Under the pieces are notes generated by a model, which worked only from the letters and a program-made list of their open reading frames with translations, did no database searches and was not told the origin of the DNA. Both the position numbers and the translations under genes were made by a program. A stretch of DNA of 64,000 nucleotides from Pontibacillus salipaludis (GTDB taxonomy: Bacteria > Bacillota > Bacilli > Bacillales > BH030062). Location: positions 1 to 64,000 of the forward strand of contig NZ_BMIN01000001.1 in the NCBI RefSeq assembly GCF_014642405.1, read 5' to 3'. Of this stretch, positions 27,590-37,042 are shown piece after piece; the first letter of the stretch is position 1; each line of letters begins with the position of its first letter.

Positions 27590-28999
27590 ATGGGGGTTAT
27601 TGAGAATTTTTCAGATTATTTCACTGTACAAGTTGCTTCAGATAAAATGTTAGCAACACTTCTATTAAAGAAAGAATACCATTTAGAGCTCTCCTGTTCT
27701 AAAGGCGATCTGATCGAAACATTAAACGCTTACCATATTTCATGGGGGCTTAAAGATGACAGTCTTCAAGTTATTGCTTCCGGGGCACAAGAGGATCAAT
27801 TCCCTATTGTGGTTGCTGAAGGAATACACCCGCAGCATGGTATTGACGGTAAAATACAATATGAAAAAGAGTTGTCTCAGACATTCACTTATGATGAAAA
27901 AGTAAACTTTCGTGATGTCATTAAAATTCCTTCTGTTCACGCTGGAGATGCCTTACTTACGATTCTAAACCCCACGAATGGAAAGCCTGGCAAAAACGTG
28001 ACTGGGGAAGAGATTCCTCCTAAACCAGGACGTTCTGTGCTATTACGACCAGGTCAGAATGTAGAATGGAAAAAGAGTGAATCAAGAATGTACTCAACTT
28101 CAGATGGTCAACTATCAGTTGGTGACAGAAGTATTCATGTATACCCCTTATATGAAGTTCATGGTGATGTATCTATGAGAACAGGCAATATAGAGTTTGT
28201 GGGAAGCGTTGTAATTCGTGGGAACGTACCTACAGGTTATACCATTAAGGCAACGGGGGACGTTACGATTTATGGCCTCCTTGAAGGCTCAACAGTTGAA
28301 GCAGGAGGTTCAGTATACATATCAGAGGGGATTGCAGGGCATGGAAAAGGTAGTGTAAGAGCTGGAGTAGACATTAAATGTGGCTATATAAATCAGGGGA
28401 AGATAGAAGCAGGGCGGGATCTATTCGTTGAAAACTCTGTATTACATAGTGATGTAATAGCGAGAAAACATATCTATTGTCAAAAGGGAAACATCATCGG
28501 TGGGGCCCTTTCTGCTGGTTCTTCGATTGAAGCGAAAGACATCGGTAACAAAATGAATACACCTACTCAAATCTATGTTGGATCAAATAAGAAGCTGTTA
28601 GAGACTCAGCAGGAACTTGAATTCGAAAAGGATCAATTAATGGATACTTTACATAAGCTCTCGATTATCGGAGATAAATTACTTCTAAAACAAGAAAATT
28701 CTGGACTCAGCGGTAAGGAACGCATAACCTTATTGCGACAGCGTAACTCATACGAGCAAACCTATACGAGGCTTCAAGTCGTGCAAAGGGAGTTAGAAGC
28801 TTTGGTTCCTGATTACGAAGATGGAGATCAAGCTTATTTATTGACTCACGGTACATTATTTGCGTATGTGACTATTGCATTTGGAAAATACCAACGTAGG
28901 GAAAGTAGAAATTACACCAAAGCAAAAGCTACATTCAAAGATGGTGAAGTACTTATACAATCTATGGAAGATCACCCTCAATCTTCAGTTTCTGTGTAG
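27590..28999 (+). CDS. FapA/DUF342 family protein
   Basis: The 469-residue protein has the FapA layout: a mixed N-terminal domain, then a DUF342 polymer-like beta-helix with GDVSMRTGNIEFVGSVVIRG and repeated VEAGGSVYISEGI-like turns (about 200-325), then a coiled coil (about 335-410). In Vibrio a FapA protein affects polar flagellar assembly; here a flagellar role is inferred only from its place between sigD and swrB. It has no counterpart at this place in B. subtilis. GAGGGGGGC precedes the ATG. Confidence 0.8.
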   Translation: MGVIENFSDYFTVQVASDKMLATLLLKKEYHLELSCSKGDLIETLNAYHISWGLKDDSLQVIASGAQEDQFPIVVAEGIHPQHGIDGKIQYEKELSQTFTYDEKVNFRDVIKIPSVHAGDALLTILNPTNGKPGKNVTGEEIPPKPGRSVLLRPGQNVEWKKSESRMYSTSDGQLSVGDRSIHVYPLYEVHGDVSMRTGNIEFVGSVVIRGNVPTGYTIKATGDVTIYGLLEGSTVEAGGSVYISEGIAGHGKGSVRAGVDIKCGYINQGKIEAGRDLFVENSVLHSDVIARKHIYCQKGNIIGGALSAGSSIEAKDIGNKMNTPTQIYVGSNKKLLETQQELEFEKDQLMDTLHKLSIIGDKLLLKQENSGLSGKERITLLRQRNSYEQTYTRLQVVQRELEALVPDYEDGDQAYLLTHGTLFAYVTIAFGKYQRRESRNYTKAKATFKDGEVLIQSMEDHPQSSVSV

Positions 29000-29016
29000 G
29001 TAAGGAAAGGAAATTT

Positions 29017-29547
29017 ATGATATCATATTTAATCGCCATTAGCTTTTTGTTACATGGAATTCTTCTAGTAGCCATTGTGATCTTATCTCTAAGAGTATCG
29101 AAAGCGAAGGAGCTAGAAAAACGTCAGGAACAGATAGCTAAAGAAATAGAAGATACATTTACTGCTTATTTAATTGAAATTAAAGAAGAAAACGCCAATC
29201 TTTTGAATAAACTTGAAGAAAATGGTGACAATGGTGGGAAGGTGAAGCCGGATGAGGAAACGCTAGAGGATGCTCCTTATATTTTGAATACAAGAAATGA
29301 TATAAATCATTCTTATGATCAAGTAGTGGAACAAGAGGACACAGGAAGCAAAAGGGGCAACAAAAATGAGACTCCTTCCTATCAGCCTCCAGTTCCGGAT
29401 GAACAAGATCACTATCAGCCATCAATTGAATCAACCGTTCTTCAAATGTATAATGAAGGTGCAACGATCGAGGAAATTGCCAAACGGTTAGATCGTGGCA
29501 CAACAGAAATTGAACTTACACTGAAATTCCACTCAAGAATGTCATAA
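29017..29547 (+). CDS. swrB: Swarming motility protein SwrB
   Basis: In B. subtilis SwrB promotes basal-body assembly, acting on FliG/FliF so that export starts. This homologue has 176 residues: a membrane anchor at about 4-27, a coiled coil to about 70, a variable acidic and polar stretch, and a C-terminal helix-turn-helix-like motif (VLQMYNEGATIEEIAKRLDR, GTTEIELTLKF) that is the best-conserved part of the family. It ends the fla/che cluster, directly before rpsB as in B. subtilis. Confidence 0.85.
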   Translation: MISYLIAISFLLHGILLVAIVILSLRVSKAKELEKRQEQIAKEIEDTFTAYLIEIKEENANLLNKLEENGDNGGKVKPDEETLEDAPYILNTRNDINHSYDQVVEQEDTGSKRGNKNETPSYQPPVPDEQDHYQPSIESTVLQMYNEGATIEEIAKRLDRGTTEIELTLKFHSRMS

Positions 29548-29553
29548 TTATTC

Positions 29554-29582
29554 TTGCTAGGAATGATGTCGTATGATATATT
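29554..29582 (+). promoter_or_regulatory. Probable SigA promoter of rpsB-tsf
   Basis: TTGCTA (29554-29559), a 17-base spacer and TATATT (29577-29582) form a good vegetative promoter. The same hexamers and spacing recur before rimP. The -35 overlaps the right arm of a small hairpin (CAAGAAT at 29534 with ATTCTTG at 29550) that straddles the swrB stop. Confidence 0.6.
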
Positions 29583-29584
29583 TA

Positions 29585-29698
29585 TTTTTGGTGTTAGTAC
29601 ACACGCTTGTCGATTCATGCGGGTGGTGCTCTGCTCAGAGTTCCGTAATGAAGATGATACAGGCGGAGGATAACAAATAACCATTAGGAGGAAACATC
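29585..29698 (+). ncRNA. rpsB leader RNA, probable S2 autoregulatory element
   Basis: About 110 bases of untranslated leader with visible pairing: CACACGC near 29601 with GCGGGTG near 29619, and a perfect CTCTG/CAGAG hairpin near 29630-29641. Ribosomal protein operons in Firmicutes are often regulated by binding of the protein to such leaders; the S2 assignment is inferred from position. AGGAGGAAAC precedes the rpsB start. Confidence 0.45.
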
Positions 29699-30430
29699 AT
29701 GTCAGTAATTTCTATGAAACAGCTTTTAGAAGCTGGTGTTCATTTCGGACACCAAACTCGTCGTTGGAATCCAAAGATGAAGAAATATATCTTCACGGAG
29801 CGTAACGGCATCTACATCATCGACCTTCAGAAAACAGTTAAAAAGGTTGACGAAGCGTTTAACTACGTTAAGGAAGTAGCAGCGAACGGCGGTAACGTCC
29901 TTTTCGTTGGTACGAAGAAGCAAGCACAAGAATCTGTTAAGGAAGAAGCAACTCGTGCTGGTCAGTACTACATCAACCAACGTTGGTTAGGTGGAACACT
30001 TACAAACTTCCAAACAATCCGTAAGCGTATTGCTCGTCTTAAAGATATCGAGCGTATGGAAGAAGACGGTACATTCGACGTACTTCCTAAGAAAGAAGTT
30101 GTAGAACTTCTTAAAGAAAAAGAACGTCTTGTTAAATTCCTTGGCGGTATTAAAAATATGGAAAGTCTTCCGGACGTAATGTTCATTATCGACCCGCGTA
30201 AAGAGCGTATCGCTGTAGCGGAAGCTCACAAATTAAACATTCCGATTGTTGGTATCGTTGACACAAACTGTGATCCAGACGAAATCGACTACGTTATCCC
30301 TGCGAACGATGACGCGATTCGCGCTGTAAAACTTCTTACTTCTAAGATGGCAGACGCTGTTCTTGAAGCTAAACAAGGCGAAGAAACTGAAGAAGTTCAA
30401 GCTGAAGAAGCAGAAACAGCTGCTGAATAA
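29699..30430 (+). CDS. rpsB: 30S ribosomal protein S2
   Basis: Small-subunit protein of 243 residues. The N-terminus [20 protein letters not shown] and the stretch [19 protein letters not shown] are diagnostic. The last 20 residues are acidic ([17 protein letters not shown]), fitting an organism that accumulates salt or lives in it, though that is only suggestive. Codon choice is more biased than in the flagellar genes, as expected for high expression. Confidence 0.98.
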   Translation: MSVISMKQLLEAGVHFGHQTRRWNPKMKKYIFTERNGIYIIDLQKTVKKVDEAFNYVKEVAANGGNVLFVGTKKQAQESVKEEATRAGQYYINQRWLGGTLTNFQTIRKRIARLKDIERMEEDGTFDVLPKKEVVELLKEKERLVKFLGGIKNMESLPDVMFIIDPRKERIAVAEAHKLNIPIVGIVDTNCDPDEIDYVIPANDDAIRAVKLLTSKMADAVLEAKQGEETEEVQAEEAETAAE

Positions 30431-30440
30431 AGAAGGTTTG

Positions 30441-30480
30441 AAAGGTGATAAGAGGGATTAACCTTTTATCACCTTTTTTA
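30441..30480 (+). terminator. Rho-independent terminator or attenuator after rpsB
   Basis: AAAGGTGATAA (30441-30451) pairs with TTATCACCTTT, followed by a T run. It lies between rpsB and tsf, so it may reduce rather than end tsf transcription, or tsf may have its own promoter in the AT-rich gap that follows. Confidence 0.85.
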
Positions 30481-30585
30481 AAGAAAAGATAGCATAATGT
30501 TTACGTTTTACAACAAGGAAAACGCCACAAATCGTAATTGCTTTTCTTTGAAACATAATATTGAACATTTAAGGAGGATTTTATA

Positions 30586-31470
30586 ATGGCTGTAACAGCA
30601 AAACAAGTTAAAGAACTACGCGAACAAACGGGCGCGGGTATGATGGATTGTAAAAAAGCCCTTACTGAAACTGATGGTGATATGGAAAAAGCACTTGAAT
30701 GGTTACGTGAAAAAGGTATGTCTAAGGCTGCCAAAAAAGCGGACCGTATCGCTGCAGAAGGTTCTGCTTCTATCGAAGTAGACGGCAACACTGCTGTTAT
30801 CTTCGAATTGAACGCAGAGACAGACTTCGTTACGAAGAATGATCAGTTTAAAGCAATGCTTTCTGAAATTGGTAAGCATCTTGTGAAACAACAACCAGCA
30901 ACTGTAGAAGCGGCACTTGAGCAACCACTTCATGGTGAAGGGGAAACTCTTCAAGACTACATCACTTCTCAAGTAGCTAAAATCGGAGAGAAAATTTCAC
31001 TTCGTCGTTTCGAAATTATCACTAAAGGTGATAACGACGCATTTGGCGCTTACACTCACATGGGAGGTCGCATTGGCGTACTTTCTCTTCTTGAAGGTAC
31101 AACAGATGAGGCTGTTGCTAAAGACGTTGCAATGCACGCTGCAGCAGTTAACCCTCGTTACGTGACACGTGACGAAGTACCTGAAGAAGAAGTAAACGGT
31201 GAGCGTGAAGTTCTTAAGAAAGAAGCGCTAAACGAAGGTAAGCCTGAGCATATCGTTGAAAAAATGGTAGAAGGTCGTCTTAACAAGTTCTACGAAGGTA
31301 TTGTTCTTACTGAGCAAGCATTCGTTAAAGACCCAGACCAAAAAGTTAAACAATATGTATCTGAAAAAGGTGCTTCCATTAAAGGCTTTGTACGTTACGA
31401 AGTTGGCGAAGGCATGGAGAAGAAAGAAGAAAACTTCGCTGAAGAAGTAATGAACCAAGTAAATAAATAA
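30586..31470 (+). CDS. tsf: Translation elongation factor Ts
   Basis: Guanine-nucleotide exchange factor for EF-Tu. It has 294 residues. UBA-like N-terminus with [20 protein letters not shown], then core [13 protein letters not shown] and [29 protein letters not shown] precedes the ATG. The rpsB-tsf pair is near-universal in bacteria. Confidence 0.98.
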   Translation: MAVTAKQVKELREQTGAGMMDCKKALTETDGDMEKALEWLREKGMSKAAKKADRIAAEGSASIEVDGNTAVIFELNAETDFVTKNDQFKAMLSEIGKHLVKQQPATVEAALEQPLHGEGETLQDYITSQVAKIGEKISLRRFEIITKGDNDAFGAYTHMGGRIGVLSLLEGTTDEAVAKDVAMHAAAVNPRYVTRDEVPEEEVNGEREVLKKEALNEGKPEHIVEKMVEGRLNKFYEGIVLTEQAFVKDPDQKVKQYVSEKGASIKGFVRYEVGEGMEKKEENFAEEVMNQVNK

Positions 31471-31489
31471 AACATGATAGCTTTAGTGG

Positions 31490-31518
31490 AATAGGGGACA
31501 CGTGGTGTTCCCTATTTT
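31490..31518 (+). terminator. Rho-independent terminator after tsf
   Basis: AATAGGGGACAC (31490-31501) and GTGTTCCCTATT (31506-31517) form a 12-bp stem with one G-U pair and a four-base loop, followed by a short T run. It overlaps a GTG-started extension of the pyrH frame, which argues against that extension. Confidence 0.7.
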
Positions 31519-31552
31519 CAAAAGCTTACATAAATGTGATATGGAGGTTATT

Positions 31553-32275
31553 ATGACAACAGCTCACTATCGTCGTGTTGTATTAAAGTTGAGTGGAGAA
31601 GCGTTAAGTGGTGCAGAAGGATATGGGCTAGACCCAGCAGTCATTCAATCCGTGGCACGTCAAGTTAAAGAGATTTCAGAATTAGGTGTTGAAGTTGCAG
31701 TCGTTGTTGGCGGCGGAAACATATGGCGTGGAAAAGTAGGAAGCGAAGTTGGCATGGACCGTGCAACTGCTGACTATATGGGGATGCTAGCGACTGTAAT
31801 GAATTCGTTAGCGATGCAAGATAGCCTTGAGAATATTGGGATTCCTACACGCGTTCAAACGTCCATTGAAATGCGCCAAGTAGCAGAACCATATATTCGT
31901 CGAAAGGCAATTCGTCATCTTGAAAAGAAACGAGTAGTGATCTTTGCTGCCGGAACAGGTAACCCTTACTTCTCAACAGATACTACTGCCGCATTACGCG
32001 CTGCTGAAATTGAAGCAGATGTCATCTTAATGGCTAAGAACAATGTAGACGGCGTCTATAATGACGATCCTAAACAAAACAAAGATGCGAAAAAGTATGA
32101 CGAATTATCTTATCTCGATGTTCTTAACGAAGGATTAGGCGTAATGGATTCAACTGCCTCTTCCTTATGTATGGACAACGACATCCCACTTCTTGTATTC
32201 TCAATTACAGAAGAGGGTAATATTAAAAAAGCCGTTCTAGGCGACCAAATAGGAACTATTGTGAGGGGGAAATAA
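31553..32275 (+). CDS. pyrH: Uridylate kinase (UMP kinase)
   Basis: Phosphorylates UMP to UDP; a hexameric amino-acid-kinase fold enzyme regulated by GTP and UTP. ATG 31553 follows ATGGAGG; the protein has 240 residues, equal to B. subtilis. Motifs: KLSGEALSG at the N-terminus, [31 protein letters not shown] and [19 protein letters not shown]. The pyrH-frr pair is a conserved unit, here two bases apart. Confidence 0.97.
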   Translation: MTTAHYRRVVLKLSGEALSGAEGYGLDPAVIQSVARQVKEISELGVEVAVVVGGGNIWRGKVGSEVGMDRATADYMGMLATVMNSLAMQDSLENIGIPTRVQTSIEMRQVAEPYIRRKAIRHLEKKRVVIFAAGTGNPYFSTDTTAALRAAEIEADVILMAKNNVDGVYNDDPKQNKDAKKYDELSYLDVLNEGLGVMDSTASSLCMDNDIPLLVFSITEEGNIKKAVLGDQIGTIVRGK

Positions 32276-32277
32276 AT

Positions 32278-32835
32278 ATGCCTAAAACAGTATTACAACA
32301 AACAAAAGAACAAATGGAAGAAGCGGTTCGCGCGTTTACACGTCAATTAGCTACGGTACGAGCAGGACGTGCAAACCCATCCATCCTTGATGGTGTGAAA
32401 GTAGACTACTATGGTGCTGTAGTACCACTAAATCAATTAGCAACAATTTCTGCTCCTGAAGCACGAATGCTAGTAATTACACCATTCGACAAGTCTTCAA
32501 TTAGTGAAATTGAAAAAGCTATTCAAAAAGCTGACCTTGGTCTTTCTCCATCTAGTGATGGTAATATTGTTCGTATTAATATTCCAGCGCTAAATGAGCA
32601 GCGTCGTAAAGACCTTGTTAAAGTAGTTAAGAAATATACAGAAGAAGCAAAAGTTCAGGTTCGTAATGTTCGTCGTGATTCTAACGATCAACTTAAGAAG
32701 CTTGAGAAAGATGGAGATATCACGGAAGATGAACTTCGCAGCTACCAAGATGATGTGCAAAAAGAAACAGATAAGAACATTGCTGAGATCGACAAAGTTG
32801 CTAAGACTAAAGAAGAAGAAATCATGGAAGTTTGA
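32278..32835 (+). CDS. frr: Ribosome recycling factor
   Basis: Splits post-termination ribosomes together with EF-G. It has 185 residues with the family hallmark [22 protein letters not shown] (two parts), [18 protein letters not shown] and [32 protein letters not shown] lies upstream. Two terminators follow. Confidence 0.98.
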   Translation: MPKTVLQQTKEQMEEAVRAFTRQLATVRAGRANPSILDGVKVDYYGAVVPLNQLATISAPEARMLVITPFDKSSISEIEKAIQKADLGLSPSSDGNIVRINIPALNEQRRKDLVKVVKKYTEEAKVQVRNVRRDSNDQLKKLEKDGDITEDELRSYQDDVQKETDKNIAEIDKVAKTKEEEIMEV

Positions 32836-32861
32836 TGTATTTCCTTGTACAATGAATGATG

Positions 32862-32889
32862 AACCCTCTTGCTAGAAGGGGGTTTTTCA
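32862..32889 (+). terminator. Rho-independent terminator after frr
   Basis: AACCCTCTT and GAAGGGGGTT pair around a GCTA loop, followed by a T run. Confidence 0.85.
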
Positions 32890-32920
32890 TTTTTGGGCTA
32901 GTCAAGGTGTGCAGATGATT

Positions 32921-32952
32921 GGCTTTCGCTAATAAGCGAAAGCCTCATTTTT
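32921..32952 (+). terminator. Second rho-independent terminator before uppS
   Basis: GGCTTTCGCT (32921-32930) and AGCGAAAGCC (32935-32944) form a perfect 10-bp stem with loop AATA, followed by TCATTTTT. With the preceding one it makes a tandem terminator separating frr from the uppS operon, so uppS should have its own promoter, which I cannot place in the 42 bases left. Confidence 0.85.
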
Positions 32953-32994
32953 CTATACATATACAATTAACGCCCCCCAAATGGAGGATCTCGC

Positions 32995-33759
32995 ATGGTA
33001 CTAAAACTTCCTTTTTTTAAAAAGAAGATGACACCGACAGAATCAATACCACTTGACCGTACTAATATTCCTAGGCATGTTGCTATTATTATGGACGGGA
33101 ATGGAAGATGGGCAAAAAAACGTGGGTTACCTCGCGTGGCTGGTCATAAAGAAGGAATGGATGTTGTCAAAAAAATCGTTCGTCGTGCAACAGACTTGAA
33201 CGTTGGCGTCCTAACGTTGTATGCATTTTCTACAGAGAATTGGAAACGTCCTAAAAACGAAGTAGAATTTATTATGAAATTACCTGATGAATTTCTCAAC
33301 ACATATTTACCAGAATTGATGGAGAATAATGTGAAAGTAGAGACCATCGGGCATATTGAAAAGCTACCTCCTCATACAAAGAAAGCTGTAGAAAACGCTA
33401 AGAAACAAACCCAAGGCAATACAGGACTTATTTTAAATTTTGCTCTTAATTATGGCGGACGTGATGAAATTGTTCAAGCCGTTCGTCAGGTAACCCAGCA
33501 GGTCATAGATGAAAAAGAAAATCCATCTACTATTTCAGAAGAGATGATCTCCTCACATCTTTACACACACCAGTTGCCAGATCCTGATTTGTTAATTCGA
33601 ACGAGTGGAGAACAGCGATTGAGCAACTATCTGCTATGGCAACTTGCCTATGCTGAATTTTGGTTTACAGAAGTATTATGGCCTGATTTTGATGAAGGTC
33701 AATTCGAAAAAGCTCTCCATGATTATCAACAACGCAAGCGACGTTATGGAGGGGTATAA
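32995..33759 (+). CDS. uppS: Undecaprenyl diphosphate synthase
   Basis: cis-prenyltransferase that makes the C55 lipid carrier for peptidoglycan and teichoic acid synthesis. It has 254 residues. Motifs: HVAIIMDGNGRWAKKRGLPR (about 30, catalytic Asp), VLTLYAFSTENWKRP, FALNYGGRDEI and the C-terminal RTSGEQRLSNYLLWQLAYAE. GGAGGATCTCGC precedes the ATG. Confidence 0.98.
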   Translation: MVLKLPFFKKKMTPTESIPLDRTNIPRHVAIIMDGNGRWAKKRGLPRVAGHKEGMDVVKKIVRRATDLNVGVLTLYAFSTENWKRPKNEVEFIMKLPDEFLNTYLPELMENNVKVETIGHIEKLPPHTKKAVENAKKQTQGNTGLILNFALNYGGRDEIVQAVRQVTQQVIDEKENPSTISEEMISSHLYTHQLPDPDLLIRTSGEQRLSNYLLWQLAYAEFWFTEVLWPDFDEGQFEKALHDYQQRKRRYGGV

Positions 33760-33774
33760 GGTGTTGAAATTGTT

Positions 33775-34569
33775 ATGAAACAACGAATCGTTACGGCGAT
33801 TATATTTGGTTTGTTAATCATTCCTATATTCTTTTTTGGACAACTTCCGTTTGTCATTCTTATTTATGGTTTTGCGACCATTGGTCTTGCTGAACTAATG
33901 AGAATGAGACGAATATCCCCTATCTCGTTTCCAGGGGTTGTATCTTTTGTCCATTTATGGGTGCTGTTAGCTCCTGAAGAAACATTTTCAGGAATCATTG
34001 ACATGACCAAAGCAGAATTCACATTATTAGCTGTGTTTATACTTTTAGGTTACACAGTTCTTGTTAAAAACAAGTTTACTTTTGATGAAGCAGGTTTCTT
34101 ACTGCTTTCTGCTGTATACGTAGGTATGGGATTTTATTATCTAATTATGACTAGAAATGTGGAAGAGTTCGGTGTTCATTATGTCTTTTTCACATTATTG
34201 CTAATATGGGCTACCGATACGGGAGCTTTCTTCTTTGGTAAAGCAATGGGGAAACGCAAGTTATGGCCACAAATTAGTCCTAAGAAAACAATAGAAGGCT
34301 CTCTTGGAGGGATATTGTTAGCTTGTGTGGTAGCTGTTATTTTCCACTTATTAGCGCCACTTGATAAATCAATGTTCGTCATAATTGCTGGGGCTGTTCT
34401 TATTGCTGTATTTGGTCAAATTGGAGATCTAGTGGAGTCAGCCTACAAACGACACTATTCAGTTAAGGACTCAGGAAAGTTATTGCCAGGTCATGGAGGA
34501 GTACTAGACCGCTTCGATAGCTTAATTTTTGTGCTCCCCATTCTGCATTTTATCCAATTTATATCATAG
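33775..34569 (+). CDS. cdsA: Phosphatidate cytidylyltransferase
   Basis: Makes CDP-diacylglycerol for phospholipid synthesis. It is a 264-residue integral membrane protein with about seven to eight helices. The signature near the C-terminus (VKDSGKLLPGHGGVLDRFDS) holds the metal-binding Asp residues. GGAGGGGTATAAGG at the end of uppS serves as a rather distant ribosome binding site. Confidence 0.96.
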   Translation: MKQRIVTAIIFGLLIIPIFFFGQLPFVILIYGFATIGLAELMRMRRISPISFPGVVSFVHLWVLLAPEETFSGIIDMTKAEFTLLAVFILLGYTVLVKNKFTFDEAGFLLLSAVYVGMGFYYLIMTRNVEEFGVHYVFFTLLLIWATDTGAFFFGKAMGKRKLWPQISPKKTIEGSLGGILLACVVAVIFHLLAPLDKSMFVIIAGAVLIAVFGQIGDLVESAYKRHYSVKDSGKLLPGHGGVLDRFDSLIFVLPILHFIQFIS

Positions 34570-34596
34570 GATTAAATTAGCATAGGAGCGTGAGGA

Positions 34597-35742
34597 ATGA
34601 AACATATAGCTTTGTTAGGGTCTACTGGATCGATTGGGATCCAAACCACTGACGTTATACGCAATCATCCGGAAGAATTTAATCTTTTTGCGATGGCATT
34701 TGGGCGAAACGTAGAAAAAGCTTTGCCTTTAATCAGAGAGTTTAATCCGTCCATCATCGTCGTTCAAGATGAAGAAACCAAAACAAAACTAAGCGAAGAA
34801 AATGTACAAGCAGAAATATTAGCTGGATCTAAAGGCATGAAGGAGATCGCAACACATGATCGCGTTGATGTATTGGTAAACGCGATTATGGGAAGTGTGG
34901 GGCTAGAAGCCACTCTTGGGGCTATTGAATCACATAAACAAGTTGCTCTTGCCAATAAAGAAACTCTTGTTACAGCTGGTCATCTAGTTATGGATGCTGC
35001 TAAAAGGAATCAAGTTGATATCCTACCAGTAGATAGCGAACATTCTGCTATTTACCAATGCTTAAATGGAGAGAATCGTAAGGATGTTAACAAGATCACT
35101 CTCACAGCATCTGGTGGAAGCTTTCGCGACAAGACACGTGCTGACCTTGAAGGTGTAACCGTAGAGGATGCTTTGAATCACCCTAACTGGAGCATGGGAG
35201 CTAAGATTACGATTGATTCAGCCACCATGATGAACAAAGGTTTAGAAGTGATAGAAGCTCATTGGCTTTTCGATATCTCCTATGATGATATTGATGTTAT
35301 TCAACATCGCGAAAGTGTCATTCATTCTATGGTTGAATTTAAGGATAAAAGTGTAATTGCTCAATTAGGCACTCCTGATATGCGTGTTCCGATTCAATAT
35401 GCGTTAACTTTTCCTAATCGACTTGAAATGCAAGAAACGAAAACGTTAAACTTAGTAGAAATAGGAAAACTTCACTTCGAAGAAATGGATTTTGATCGCT
35501 TTCCATGCTTACGAATGGCTTATGAGGCTGGAAGAGCGGGAGGAACGATGCCTACTGTATTAAACGCTGCAAATGAACAAGCTGTAGCACTTTTCCTAGA
35601 AGGCAAGATTTCTTTCCTAACGATTGAAGCGTTAATTGAACGTGCATTAGAAGAGCATGAGGTAGTCTCTAAGCCCTCTCTTGACACGATCGTAGCGGTT
35701 GATCAAGAAACACGAACAAGAATCAAATCATACGTAAAGTAA
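34597..35742 (+). CDS. dxr: 1-deoxy-D-xylulose 5-phosphate reductoisomerase
   Basis: Second step of the MEP isoprenoid pathway, NADPH dependent. It has 381 residues. N-terminal nucleotide-binding motif [12 protein letters not shown], then [31 protein letters not shown] and [14 protein letters not shown]. With uppS two genes upstream, the operon links isoprenoid supply to its use. Confidence 0.98.
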   Translation: MKHIALLGSTGSIGIQTTDVIRNHPEEFNLFAMAFGRNVEKALPLIREFNPSIIVVQDEETKTKLSEENVQAEILAGSKGMKEIATHDRVDVLVNAIMGSVGLEATLGAIESHKQVALANKETLVTAGHLVMDAAKRNQVDILPVDSEHSAIYQCLNGENRKDVNKITLTASGGSFRDKTRADLEGVTVEDALNHPNWSMGAKITIDSATMMNKGLEVIEAHWLFDISYDDIDVIQHRESVIHSMVEFKDKSVIAQLGTPDMRVPIQYALTFPNRLEMQETKTLNLVEIGKLHFEEMDFDRFPCLRMAYEAGRAGGTMPTVLNAANEQAVALFLEGKISFLTIEALIERALEEHEVVSKPSLDTIVAVDQETRTRIKSYVK

Positions 35743-35758
35743 AAGGTAGGTGCTATTT

Positions 35759-37015
35759 TTGCCAACTGTATTAGCATTTATATTCATGTTTGGATTGCTT
35801 GTATTTGTTCATGAACTGGGTCACTTAATATTCGCTAAGCGTGCAGGCATGTTGGCTCGTGAATTTGCAATTGGATTTGGTCCAAAAATCTTCTCATTTA
35901 TGAAAAATGAAACACTTTACACCATTCGCTTATTGCCAATTGGTGGGTATGTACGTGTAGCAGGAGAAGATCCTGAAATTGTAGACTTAAAGCCAGGTCA
36001 CCATATTGGTCTTGAATTTGGTCAGTCTGGAAAAGTTAATCGAATTATCGTGAACAATAAGTCTAAATATCCAAATGCGAGAGTCATTGAAGTTGAACAT
36101 GCTGACTTAGATCATAAGTTGATGATTCAAGGGTATGAGCTTGATGAAGATGAAAAGCTTCTATTTGAAGTTGAACCAGATGCTATGTTTGTAATGGATG
36201 AGAAAGAAACGCAAATTGCACCATACGACCGTCAATTTGCATCAAAGACAGTATCTCAACGTGCTATGCAATTATTTGCTGGTCCAATGATGAACTTTCT
36301 GCTCGCTATCATCATCTTTTATCTTCTGGCTATGATTCAAGGGGTACCTTCTAATGATTCTACCCTAGGTAAGCTAACAGAGGATGGGCCTGCTCAAGAA
36401 GCGGGGCTACAACAAGGAGATAAAGTTACTTCTGTTAATGGGGAAAACGTAGGAACTTGGGTTGAGTTTGTAGAGGTCTTACAAGGAAAACCTAATGAAA
36501 CAGTAGAATTATCGATCGTTCGAGATGGAGAAAGTTTGACCGTTCCTGTAAAAACAGGAGTCATGGAACGCGGTGGTGAAGAAGTTGGAAAGATAGGAGT
36601 TTTCCAACCCAAAGAAAAATCTTTCACTACATTAGCGACATATGGGTTTACGAAAACGTATGAAATCACTACAATGATTTTGACAAACCTCGGGAAGTTG
36701 GTCACAGGTCAATTATCAATTGATCAGTTATCAGGTCCTGTAGGTATTTACAATGCAACTGATGAAGTTGTTAGTATGAGTTGGGCGAATTATATGCCAT
36801 GGATTGCGATGTTAAGTATTAATCTTGGGATTATTAACCTTGTACCACTTCCTGCCCTAGACGGAGGACGTTTACTATTTGTAGGCGTCGAAGCGGTGAG
36901 GGGGAAACCAATTGAACCTCAAAAAGAGGCTATTGTACATTTCATTGGTTTTGCTCTTCTCATGTTACTCATGATTGTTGTAACGTGGAACGATATTCAA
37001 AGATTATTTTTATAA
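35759..37015 (+). CDS. rasP: Site-2 intramembrane metalloprotease RasP (RseP)
   Basis: Cleaves anti-sigma factors and leftover signal peptides within the membrane. I favour TTG 35759, six bases after AGGTAGGTG; GTG 35750 gives three more residues. About 418 residues: zinc motif HELGH at 18-22, GFGPKIFSF, a PDZ domain in the middle (GPAQEAGLQQGDKVTSVNG) and the third metal ligand in NLVPLPALDGGR near the C-terminus. Four membrane segments. Confidence 0.95.
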   Translation: MPTVLAFIFMFGLLVFVHELGHLIFAKRAGMLAREFAIGFGPKIFSFMKNETLYTIRLLPIGGYVRVAGEDPEIVDLKPGHHIGLEFGQSGKVNRIIVNNKSKYPNARVIEVEHADLDHKLMIQGYELDEDEKLLFEVEPDAMFVMDEKETQIAPYDRQFASKTVSQRAMQLFAGPMMNFLLAIIIFYLLAMIQGVPSNDSTLGKLTEDGPAQEAGLQQGDKVTSVNGENVGTWVEFVEVLQGKPNETVELSIVRDGESLTVPVKTGVMERGGEEVGKIGVFQPKEKSFTTLATYGFTKTYEITTMILTNLGKLVTGQLSIDQLSGPVGIYNATDEVVSMSWANYMPWIAMLSINLGIINLVPLPALDGGRLLFVGVEAVRGKPIEPQKEAIVHFIGFALLMLLMIVVTWNDIQRLFL

Positions 37016-37042
37016 GTAAATAGAGAGACGAGGTGAACAAGG

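Noticed and set aside
436-29547. Frameshifted or broken flagellar gene
   Set aside because: Every fla/che gene is full length with intact key motifs; odd 5' extensions are explained by better downstream starts.
31502-31552. N-terminal extension of pyrH from GTG 31502
   Set aside because: It translates the tsf terminator hairpin and lacks a ribosome binding site; ATG 31553 has GGAGG and the family length.
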